64,000 bases of DNA, from NCBI GenBank assembly GCA_903935355.1, contig CAIZRK010000016.1, forward strand, positions 1 through 64,000, in the 5' to 3' direction. The first letter of the stretch is position 1. The number at the start of each line of letters is the position of its first letter. Origin of the DNA: an uncultured beta proteobacterium. GTDB lineage: Bacteria; Pseudomonadota; Gammaproteobacteria; Burkholderiales; Burkholderiaceae. The notes beneath the pieces are model-generated. The model saw only the letters and a list, made by a program, of their open reading frames with translations. It was not told the DNA's origin and made no database searches. This document shows, piece after piece, positions 46,662 to 54,577 of the stretch. The position numbers were made by a program, and so were the translations under genes.

Positions 46662-47969
46662 ATGTTATCTGCCTTAATTCGTTTTGCTTTTATCGTTTGC
46701 TTGGCATTTATTGCCGCCTACGTCTGTCTAATCCATTGGGGTGCTCTAGTTGCCATCACCGCTGGAATAGCTATTTTGGCTATTCCTTTGGTTTATTCCT
46801 ACATTAATTTAGCCCGTTTACTAAAGTATGCACAAGACGATAAGGTGGAGAGCATTCCTCTCCCAAGTGGTTACTGGGAAGTGGTTTACTTTCGTCTGCA
46901 ACGCCTGGTACGTAGCTTAAAGTTACAAATTCGCTCGATCGAACAGCAACATAATCGGTTTATAGAGGCCTTTCAGGCATCCCCTAACGGCATCTTGATG
47001 CTTGATGGCCAAGATCATATTGAGTGGTGTAATGCCATTGCTGAGCGCTTTTTTGGCTTGCACTTTAAGCGCGATGTGATGCAAAGAATCAACTTCTTAA
47101 TTCGTCGTCCCGAATTTATTCAGTACTTAACTAGGCGCCAATTTGAGGAGCCATTGCTACTCGAGAGAATGGGGCCAGACTCTAATTTAAGCTTAATGCT
47201 GCAAGCTTTTCCATTTGGCGACAAGCGCCATCTGTTGCTAGTGCAAGATGTCACTGATTTACAGAAGGCTGACGCCATGCGGCGTGACTTCGTAGCCAAT
47301 GTGTCTCATGAGATGAGAACGCCGATTACTGTATTAATGGGCTTTCTAGAAACCATGCAATCGCTCGATTTGGATAAAGCGCAGCAACATCAATACTTTG
47401 ACATGATGATGTCGCAGTCTCAAAGAATGAAGAGTTTAGTGGAGGATTTATTAACTTTAGCGAACTTAGAGGCGAACACTTTACCAGCACCCCTACAAGT
47501 AATTAATGTTGATACCTTAATGGCTCTATTAAAGAATGATGCGCAAGCACTCTCTCAAAATAAACATACATTTGAGTTTAAATCCTCTACACCCCTTAAT
47601 TTAATGGGCGAGGAGCGAGAAATTCTCTCAGCCTTTGGCAATCTGGTTTCTAATGCTATTCGTTATACCCCTGATGCCGGTTATGTCACTGCACATTGGC
47701 AGGTGAACGATCAGGGGCAAGGAGAGTTTTCTGTGATGGATTCTGGGCCAGGTATTGCTTCGGAACATCTCTCTCGATTAACTGAACGATTTTATCGAAT
47801 AGACCGCAGTCGATCTAGAGATACAGGGGGCACTGGTTTAGGCTTAGCCATTGTCAAACATATTGCTAATCGTCATCAAGCTCAACTGATTATCGAGAGC
47901 GTGCCGGGCAAAGGTAGCACCTTTACCTTGCGGTTTCCAAAAGAGCGCTTAACTGCTTTAACGACTTAA
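46662..47969 (+). CDS. phoR: Phosphate sensor histidine kinase PhoR
   Basis: HEMRTPITVLMGFLE H-box, PAS-like region, GTGLGLAIVKH. Confidence 0.96.
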   Translation: MLSALIRFAFIVCLAFIAAYVCLIHWGALVAITAGIAILAIPLVYSYINLARLLKYAQDDKVESIPLPSGYWEVVYFRLQRLVRSLKLQIRSIEQQHNRFIEAFQASPNGILMLDGQDHIEWCNAIAERFFGLHFKRDVMQRINFLIRRPEFIQYLTRRQFEEPLLLERMGPDSNLSLMLQAFPFGDKRHLLLVQDVTDLQKADAMRRDFVANVSHEMRTPITVLMGFLETMQSLDLDKAQQHQYFDMMMSQSQRMKSLVEDLLTLANLEANTLPAPLQVINVDTLMALLKNDAQALSQNKHTFEFKSSTPLNLMGEEREILSAFGNLVSNAIRYTPDAGYVTAHWQVNDQGQGEFSVMDSGPGIASEHLSRLTERFYRIDRSRSRDTGGTGLGLAIVKHIANRHQAQLIIESVPGKGSTFTLRFPKERLTALTT

Positions 47970-48184
47970 TCCTTCTTGTCTTTGCTTTTCTCTTTCTTTT
48001 TCTTATTCTTCTTAGATTCTTTAGGAAGTTTATCCAACTTGCCATTGGCGTATAAACACCAAACCTTAATTTCCTCTAGTAGCTCATTGAGATCTTCATA
48101 AGATAAATTCTTAAAGTCTTGTAAACCAATAGCCCCTGATTCTTGCAATTGTTTTACAGCATCTTCATAATTGTATTTGCTCAT
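47966..48184 (-). CDS. Small hypothetical protein with Lys-rich tail
   Basis: 72-aa ORF, convergent 4-bp overlap with phoR. Confidence 0.6.
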   Translation of the reverse strand: MSKYNYEDAVKQLQESGAIGLQDFKNLSYEDLNELLEEIKVWCLYANGKLDKLPKESKKNKKKKEKSKDKKD

Positions 48185-48274
48185 AGCTCTTTATATGCAA
48201 TTTAGTAATAACCCGTATATGCTAACAAAGTAATATGACAAAAGTCATATTTTGCGCCCCCATCCCTGAGTTTA

Positions 48275-48763
48275 TTATTCGTCAGGATCTGTAGAAAGCT
48301 CAGAAGCCCGTCTAATGCCAGTGAGTTTTCTGATCATTCGCTCCAAGGGGCCGCCTAGGACTAGGGTTAGCACAATTGCACCTAGGGCTAAGCCCCCTAA
48401 AACCAGTTGGCCGGCCCCAAAGGCGGCAGCAATTAAGGCGGAGGACCAGATGCTAGCTGCAGTAGTGAGCCCATGAATTCTTTGGGAGCTATGCTCCCGA
48501 ATAATGACCCCAGCGCCCAAAAAGCCTAAACCAGTGATAAGACCTTGGAATACATGGCTTAATGCTTGGGTGTCTATCACCCCATGATTTCCAAGTGACA
48601 TTACTGCCGTAGCTGAACCAATGGCTACAAGCGAGTGGGTTCTCATGCCCGCAGATTTGTGGTGTAACCAGCGATTTAAACCTAGAATGGTACCAGCTAG
48701 GAGGGCCAGAATGAGGCGTAGAGCCATTTCTGAGTAATGCTCCCAGTATCCAAGATGTTCCAT
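48275..48763 (-). CDS. MgtC/SapB family protein
   Basis: LRLILALLAGTILGLNR, GLITGLGFLGAGVIIRE. Confidence 0.93.
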   Translation of the reverse strand: MEHLGYWEHYSEMALRLILALLAGTILGLNRWLHHKSAGMRTHSLVAIGSATAVMSLGNHGVIDTQALSHVFQGLITGLGFLGAGVIIREHSSQRIHGLTTAASIWSSALIAAAFGAGQLVLGGLALGAIVLTLVLGGPLERMIRKLTGIRRASELSTDPDE

Positions 48764-48855
48764 GTATTCCTCAAAGTAATTAATGAGTGCTAAAGCCCAG
48801 TTTAATGCAAGCTGTTTACTCTATTAAGGAATAAGAAGTCCAGGCGGATGCCCCT

Positions 48856-49866
48856 TTAAATAATTTTTTTAAGCTTAAGAGCCCCATAAACAGCAGTTCC
48901 AGCTAGGCCCATGAGCGCCATGATGAAGTAAAACGATTCTTTTAATCCTGGTAAATCTTCCATATTCATACCCATGACCCCAGTTAGTAAAGTCATTGGT
49001 AAAAAAATCACAGTCATGACCGACAAAACTTGCAAATTGCGGGCATTAAATTGAGCCACATGGGCTGCTTGCTCATCCTGAAGCACTTTAGCGCGATCGT
49101 ACAGATTGGAAATTTCTTGTACTAAGTGTGAGAGTAATTCTAGATCATCATTTAAGCGCAATTTATCATCATCCGTAAACCAATAAGGTAAGCGTTTTTG
49201 TAGGCGATGTAAGGCAATTAACTCTGGTGAAAATTGACGGCGTAGTCGACTGCATTCAATGCGAATACGTCCCAGAAATTCATGTTCGGGTAAATTTTTA
49301 CCTTTCAGAAGAATTTCTTCTAAATCATCCATTGTTTCGGAGAGGCGGTTCAAGATTGTTCTTAAATATTCAGCACGTAAATCAATCAGCTCATGAAATA
49401 ACTCAATTATTGAGCGAGGCTGTAATAAACCATTTCTTAATTCAAACCGCAACTTATCTGTCGTTCTGAGGGGATTATTTCTCAGGGAGATCATTAGGCG
49501 GGGCGTAAGGAATGCCCAAAGAGTCCCTAAGCTCGAGTCATTTTCTTTATTGCCAAATTCTTGCGCAAAGTCATTCATCACCATTAGTAAGCAATCATCT
49601 AACTTTTCAACCCGCTCTAAGCGACTGCGGTTAACGCCTTCCTCAATCATTTCAACAATACGCTCTGGGACTAAGCTCGTTTTTTCAAGCCAACGTTGAA
49701 CTTGGAAATTCGTCAGATTCAGATGCAGCCAAATCGAGAGATTAGGATCTTCAAGAGATTGCGCGATATCGACTAATGGCAATTCATAATTTTCACCAGA
49801 TGAAGTGATGGCCCACGCAAAAACGACGCCATTTACAGGAAAGGGTTGAGTAGGCTCTTGAGTCAC
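48856..49866 (-). CDS. CorA/ZntB-family divalent cation transporter
   Basis: C-terminal TM with GVMGMNMEDLPG. Confidence 0.88.
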   Translation of the reverse strand: MTQEPTQPFPVNGVVFAWAITSSGENYELPLVDIAQSLEDPNLSIWLHLNLTNFQVQRWLEKTSLVPERIVEMIEEGVNRSRLERVEKLDDCLLMVMNDFAQEFGNKENDSSLGTLWAFLTPRLMISLRNNPLRTTDKLRFELRNGLLQPRSIIELFHELIDLRAEYLRTILNRLSETMDDLEEILLKGKNLPEHEFLGRIRIECSRLRRQFSPELIALHRLQKRLPYWFTDDDKLRLNDDLELLSHLVQEISNLYDRAKVLQDEQAAHVAQFNARNLQVLSVMTVIFLPMTLLTGVMGMNMEDLPGLKESFYFIMALMGLAGTAVYGALKLKKII

Positions 49867-49902
49867 GATGGAGTAAATTAAATGAGGTTAATGATTATTG
49901 GG

Positions 49903-50859
49903 TTAATGATTATTAGTACTAATATTGTCTAATATCAGTATTGGTCTAAAGCTAAATGGGCTTGAGGCTTGGTTATCTACTCTAATTTCGATCGCCTGCA
50001 TCTGATCTGCCCCCATCACTTCAAGTCTATACACGGTTTCAATTATTCGCTTATTGCTGCCATACAGGGGCTGGTCTATTTTGAGGCGATGGCTATCTCC
50101 ATGAATCAAAAGAATGGGGGTAGAAACCTTCTCTGATAGTTCTCGAAAAAGCTCAATACTATCTTTGTAGCCACTGCTAGAGCTAGTAGCTAATTCTGGT
50201 GAATAAAATATATCCGCCTGAAAAGCAAAAATCATAGCAGCATACTTTTTTTCTTTAGCTTGTTGATAGGCATGTGCAATCCACGCCAAATTAGCTTCAT
50301 TACGTAAGATATATTCTTGTCTAGATTCTTCATTACGTCCTAAATTATTGTTCGATCCAGGGATATGCACACTCACAAATAAAACATGGTTCTTAACCCA
50401 AAAAGAATTCTCAACAAACTTAGCATATTGTGGCATTACATCTGCTTGCCGAATAAGCCTTAGTTTTACTTTGCCAAAACTAGTCCTTTGTTGAAACTGT
50501 GTCTTCCGTATATGATCAAGACGTTCTAAAGGATCGTATTCTCCGGCTAAAACGCGATGGCAGTCTGTCCATTCATTATCGCCAATGCTATAAATTAGTG
50601 GGCTCTTAAAGCTATTGAAATACCCAATCATTTTTTCGAAGTGCTCATTAGTGCACGGCGTTGAACCAGATTTGGTATCCCCTACAAAGATACTAAAGGA
50701 AGGGTTTTCTGAGTTGATGTATTTAATCAGTCGCTCAAATTTTGGAAAATCAGTCGCTTGGTTATAAGGCATATCCCCTAAAGCAATGAACTTAAAAGAT
50801 GCCCCTAACGCATTGCCAAACAATAAACACAAGGTAGTCAATACGAGAATAATTTTCAT
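49903..50859 (-). CDS. Exported metallophosphoesterase-like protein
   Basis: Signal peptide; IALGDMPYN, FVGDTKSG, SIGDNEW, LIHGDSHR. Confidence 0.7.
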   Translation of the reverse strand: MKIILVLTTLCLLFGNALGASFKFIALGDMPYNQATDFPKFERLIKYINSENPSFSIFVGDTKSGSTPCTNEHFEKMIGYFNSFKSPLIYSIGDNEWTDCHRVLAGEYDPLERLDHIRKTQFQQRTSFGKVKLRLIRQADVMPQYAKFVENSFWVKNHVLFVSVHIPGSNNNLGRNEESRQEYILRNEANLAWIAHAYQQAKEKKYAAMIFAFQADIFYSPELATSSSSGYKDSIELFRELSEKVSTPILLIHGDSHRLKIDQPLYGSNKRIIETVYRLEVMGADQMQAIEIRVDNQASSPFSFRPILILDNISTNNH

Positions 50860-50883
50860 GTCATATAGATTTTAGGACTGTTA

Positions 50884-51720
50884 CTAAAACCTCCACGTAA
50901 AACCAATTTCTGAGCGGGAAGAGTTAACGCCAGAGTTTGTCATGAGAGTACCTATATTAGTGGCACTTCTTAAATACGACAAGCCTATATCAAGGTTATC
51001 TAATGGCGAGATAATTAAGGCCAATAAGGCGTAATTGGTTAAATATTGTTCATCGCTAGGAGGATTCGTTGTAACTCCCATGTCTAGGGCTAATTTAAGT
51101 CCTTGAGTAACCGTCCAAATAGGGGCTACTGAAAAGAATAGGATATTTTTTCGATTGGGCGTGTTGCTAAATGCTATTTGATAGTTTGTGTTGTAAGGAG
51201 TTCTTTCGTAGGATGCATTGACATGTACCTCTATTTGATCCCAATATTGAGAGCCAATCAGATTCACGCCATAATTAGGTAAAGCCAAATCTAAACCATT
51301 GATTTGTTGTTGCTTTGTACCAGGTAAAGTAAAGGTGGGCTTAATCGCTAATGCCCAGCCTGCTTCCTCATCCTGGGCAAATCGCCATTTAACAGAAATG
51401 ACCTTATTAGAAAAAGGGGAGTAATTACCAGTGGGATTTGCAAAGTAGGTCGTGCCAATAGAGGCTTCAATGGTCTCAGTTAGTCCACGGGTATAGGTAA
51501 ATGGGAATGCTTGAGCACTTTGTGTGCCGAAGTATTCCTCACCAGGGGCAATCACATTTTCAGCTTCAGTTGCATCGACCCCATGGTTTGCAGTTTTAAA
51601 AAAATACATTTCAATTTGGTTCTTTCCTTTGGGAACCGTCCCCGCATCATCGGTATTGAGCGGTTCAAATGCATTGCATAACATCGGGAGCAATAAAAGA
51701 AGGAGGGGAGTAAGTCGCAT
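50884..51720 (-). CDS. Outer-membrane beta-barrel protein (Phenol_MetA_deg/transporter-like)
   Basis: Signal peptide; EPLNTDDAGTVPKGKNQIEMYF; terminal WRF. Confidence 0.7.
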   Translation of the reverse strand: MRLTPLLLLLLPMLCNAFEPLNTDDAGTVPKGKNQIEMYFFKTANHGVDATEAENVIAPGEEYFGTQSAQAFPFTYTRGLTETIEASIGTTYFANPTGNYSPFSNKVISVKWRFAQDEEAGWALAIKPTFTLPGTKQQQINGLDLALPNYGVNLIGSQYWDQIEVHVNASYERTPYNTNYQIAFSNTPNRKNILFFSVAPIWTVTQGLKLALDMGVTTNPPSDEQYLTNYALLALIISPLDNLDIGLSYLRSATNIGTLMTNSGVNSSRSEIGFTWRF

Positions 51721-51796
51721 TGCTGATGACTGCTCATCTTCAGGAAACCTTTAACTTACCTGTCATATATTACAAATTCGTGTAAGTAAATAGCGC

Positions 51797-51814
51797 ATGT
51801 CACAGCACTGTCAT
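51797..51814 (+). promoter_or_regulatory. Pho box
   Basis: ATGTCAC-AGCA-CTGTCAT; TACATT -10-like 10 nt downstream; weaker site CTGTCAT-ATAT-TACAAAT at 51760-51777. Confidence 0.65.
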
Positions 51815-51853
51815 ACAAGTTGATTACATTTAATTGGTGAAGAGATGTATTTT

Positions 51854-51878
51854 GCCCAGCTTGTTCTGGGCTTTTTTT
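51854..51878 (+). terminator. Rho-independent terminator downstream of the Pho box
   Basis: GCCCAG-CTTGTT-CTGGGC-TTTTTTT. Confidence 0.8.
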
Positions 51879-51958
51879 ATCCCATATTAATCAAACTGAA
51901 ATACTAAATTTGTAAGCTAAAAGGGTCTTTACTCATTACTCTAGAAAGGTTTATCAAT

Positions 51959-52138
51959 ATGGATCGGTTATTGAAAGTCAATTTAAATACGCTGTTTCGT
52001 CCTCAAATGATAGAGCCCCCATTGCCAGCAGATCGATTACTAGAGCACGCGATCGAAAAAAATGCTTTAGCTCAGGGCACCCCCAATCCTTTTTTAGTCG
52101 ACCAAAGGTATGCATTGGGGCTTGATGAGATTATTTAA
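51959..52138 (+). CDS. 59-aa hypothetical protein
   Basis: ORF MDRLLKVNLNTLFRPQMIEPPLPADRLLEHAIEKNALAQGTPNPFLVDQRYALGLDEII just before arsC-like gene; just under the ORF-track cutoff. Confidence 0.45.
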   Translation: MDRLLKVNLNTLFRPQMIEPPLPADRLLEHAIEKNALAQGTPNPFLVDQRYALGLDEII

Positions 52139-52150
52139 CTTTTGCAACTC

Positions 52151-52657
52151 ATGACCCGTCCCTACAATATTCTTTTTCTTTGCACAGGCAATTCTGCGCG
52201 ATCGATTCTTGCGCAAGCTTTAGTAGGCACTTTAAGTCATGGCCGATTTATTGGCTATTCAGCGGGAGCTAAGCCTGTAGGTTATGTGCACCCAATGGCG
52301 CTCGATCTAATTAAGCATATCGGCTACCCAATTGAGTTGCTCAGAAGTAAGAGTTGGGATGAATATGGTGGTAAGGGCGTGATACAGATGGATTTCATCA
52401 TTACCCTATGTGATTGGGCGCATGGCGAGAAATGTCCGCACTGGCCTGGACATCCTGCAAGTGCCCACTGGGGATTCGCTAATCCTGCAGCAGTTGATGG
52501 GGGTGAAGAGGCAATGTTACATGCCTTTAAACAAGTTGAAATGGGTTTGCGCAATCGCATTGAGTTGCTCTTGGATCTGCCGCTCGAGAAGTTAGATCAC
52601 ATGCAGGTAAAAGAAAGACTGCAAAACATTCACCATCGCATCAAGTTTAGCGAATAA
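52151..52657 (+). CDS. Arsenate reductase / low-molecular-weight phosphatase-like protein
   Basis: FLCTGNSARS P-loop (CX5RS), redox-type LCDWAHGEKCPHWPGHP. Confidence 0.88.
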   Translation: MTRPYNILFLCTGNSARSILAQALVGTLSHGRFIGYSAGAKPVGYVHPMALDLIKHIGYPIELLRSKSWDEYGGKGVIQMDFIITLCDWAHGEKCPHWPGHPASAHWGFANPAAVDGGEEAMLHAFKQVEMGLRNRIELLLDLPLEKLDHMQVKERLQNIHHRIKFSE

Positions 52658-52700
52658 AGGCGCTACGCTTGAGCATAAGACCTGTAATAATGGGGTCAAT

Positions 52701-54182
52701 ATGGTCTATGGAGTGCAAATGTCAGCCAATAAAAAGCCATCTTTGGCTCAAACAAACATCAAAATTGCCGAACTTAATTTAAGCAAGTCATTTACAGACC
52801 GCGAGCTAAGCATCAAAAAGCGTCATAGTCTTGGTAAAGCTTTGCGCAAAGTAGTGAGCATAGAGGCGCAGGGCATCTATACACCCCCCAAGCATCGGCT
52901 GGGCCCCATTGAGATACTTAAAAAACAAGCGATGCAACGTATCCCCTCTTTGATACCGATACGGTATGAGCGGATGTTGCAGTCTCCTTTTGCTTTTTAT
53001 CGTGGTGGCGCTGCCATCATGTCCCAAGACTTGGCTAATCAGCCGACCACCAATATTACGGTGCAATTATGTGGTGATATGCATGTATCGAACTTTGGTT
53101 TATTCGGTACAGCAGAGCACCGCCTGGTATTTGGTATTAACGACTTTGATGAAACGCTTCCCGGTAGCTGGGAATGGGATATGAAGCGTTTGGTAGCTAG
53201 CGCAGTGATTGCTTGTGAAACACTTGGCGGCAATGAGGCCTTATGTAAACGCATGGTAACTAGAATTACCTCTGAATATCAAAAACGGATGGAGCAGTAC
53301 GCCCAGATGCCCTATCTTGAATTGGCCCAACAATTTATTGGTGAAAAAGATATTCGCAAACACTTTAGCAAGGAGCACCAAAAAACACTTGATACCTATT
53401 TAAAGATAGCTAAGAGCCAGACCAATCTTCAGATACTTCAAAAGCTGACAACCTTAGTTGGCAAAAATCGGAAGATCATTAATAAACCGCCATTGATAGA
53501 GCATTTTACTGAGACACGACATGGTGTGCCCTTGATTGATCTAATTGATAAGGCGCTGATCAATTACGCTGGCTCCTTATTGGCCGATCGTGAAGTCTTA
53601 TTTAGGCGCTACTCTTTGCAAGATTACGCTAGAAAAGTAGTGGGTGTTGGCAGCGTGGGCACTAACTGCCTTGTCTTGTACTTTGAGGGCGACAGTCAAG
53701 CAGACCCTTTATTCTTGCAATACAAAGAGGCTCAAGAATCAGTCTTAACTCCGTATTTAGGCAAGTCAATCTATCATAATATGGGTCGACGGGTAGTAGC
53801 AGGTCAACGATTGCTTCAAGGAGCGCCCGATATTTTATTAAATTATGGTGCCGTTCAATATGATATTGTAAATACTCAAGGCTTTTATCTCCGACAATTA
53901 CGGGATATGAAAGGCGGCATTGAAGTGGGTCCTGACGGGGTTTCACTTGAAAACTTTCCTGATTACGCCAAATTATTTGGTTGGGCTTTAGCCCTTGGCC
54001 ATGCCCGCTCTGGTGATGCGGCGATGATTTCTGGTTACTGTGGTAAATCTATAGCGCTTAATGAAGCCTTGTATAGATTTGCAAAGGCATACGCAAAACA
54101 AAACCAACTTGACTACGAAGTATTTTGTAAGGCGGTAAAAAGTGGTGAGCTTACAGTGGCTAAGAAAAAAACCCTTAAATAA
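52701..54182 (+). CDS. DUF2252 family protein
   Basis: CGDMHVSNFGLFG...INDFDETLPGSWEWDMKRLVAS. Confidence 0.9.
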   Translation: MVYGVQMSANKKPSLAQTNIKIAELNLSKSFTDRELSIKKRHSLGKALRKVVSIEAQGIYTPPKHRLGPIEILKKQAMQRIPSLIPIRYERMLQSPFAFYRGGAAIMSQDLANQPTTNITVQLCGDMHVSNFGLFGTAEHRLVFGINDFDETLPGSWEWDMKRLVASAVIACETLGGNEALCKRMVTRITSEYQKRMEQYAQMPYLELAQQFIGEKDIRKHFSKEHQKTLDTYLKIAKSQTNLQILQKLTTLVGKNRKIINKPPLIEHFTETRHGVPLIDLIDKALINYAGSLLADREVLFRRYSLQDYARKVVGVGSVGTNCLVLYFEGDSQADPLFLQYKEAQESVLTPYLGKSIYHNMGRRVVAGQRLLQGAPDILLNYGAVQYDIVNTQGFYLRQLRDMKGGIEVGPDGVSLENFPDYAKLFGWALALGHARSGDAAMISGYCGKSIALNEALYRFAKAYAKQNQLDYEVFCKAVKSGELTVAKKKTLK

Positions 54183-54265
54183 GAATATGACCTGCTTGCA
54201 GGTCATATAGCGTGATAACTTAGAGCTGTCGTCATTTTGAAATATTGTTAGTTCATTATTGAGCT

Positions 54266-54478
54266 GTGAATACCATAGCCCAAACTCAGTACTCCATCAT
54301 TACATGCCCCCATTGCCAAGCACATGAAAACTTAGAAATCCCGCAAGGCTCTTCACAACATCTTTATCGTTGTCCTTCCTGTAGCGCGATTCTGAAGCCT
54401 AAGTCCGGGGATTGTTGTATCTTTTGTAGTTTTGGGAATATTGACTGCTCTAGTTCGGAGCAAAACCTAGCGGTTTAG
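54266..54478 (+). CDS. GDCCVxC-type small cysteine-rich protein
   Basis: CPHC...CPSC...SGDCCIFCSFGNIDC; GTG start. Confidence 0.8.
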   Translation: MNTIAQTQYSIITCPHCQAHENLEIPQGSSQHLYRCPSCSAILKPKSGDCCIFCSFGNIDCSSSEQNLAV

Positions 54479-54514
54479 CCCTTTGCCAGTAGGCTAGGAA
54501 TTAAATTCATGAAT

Positions 54515-54532
54515 GCGTCACAAAAGTTTCAT
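54515..54532 (+). promoter_or_regulatory. Pho-box-like site upstream of ppx
   Basis: GCGTCAC-AAAA-GTTTCAT, with TATAAT at 54549-54554. Confidence 0.55.
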
Positions 54533-54577
54533 AAAATAGACATATTCATATAATTTCATACTGTTATTGGGAATCAC

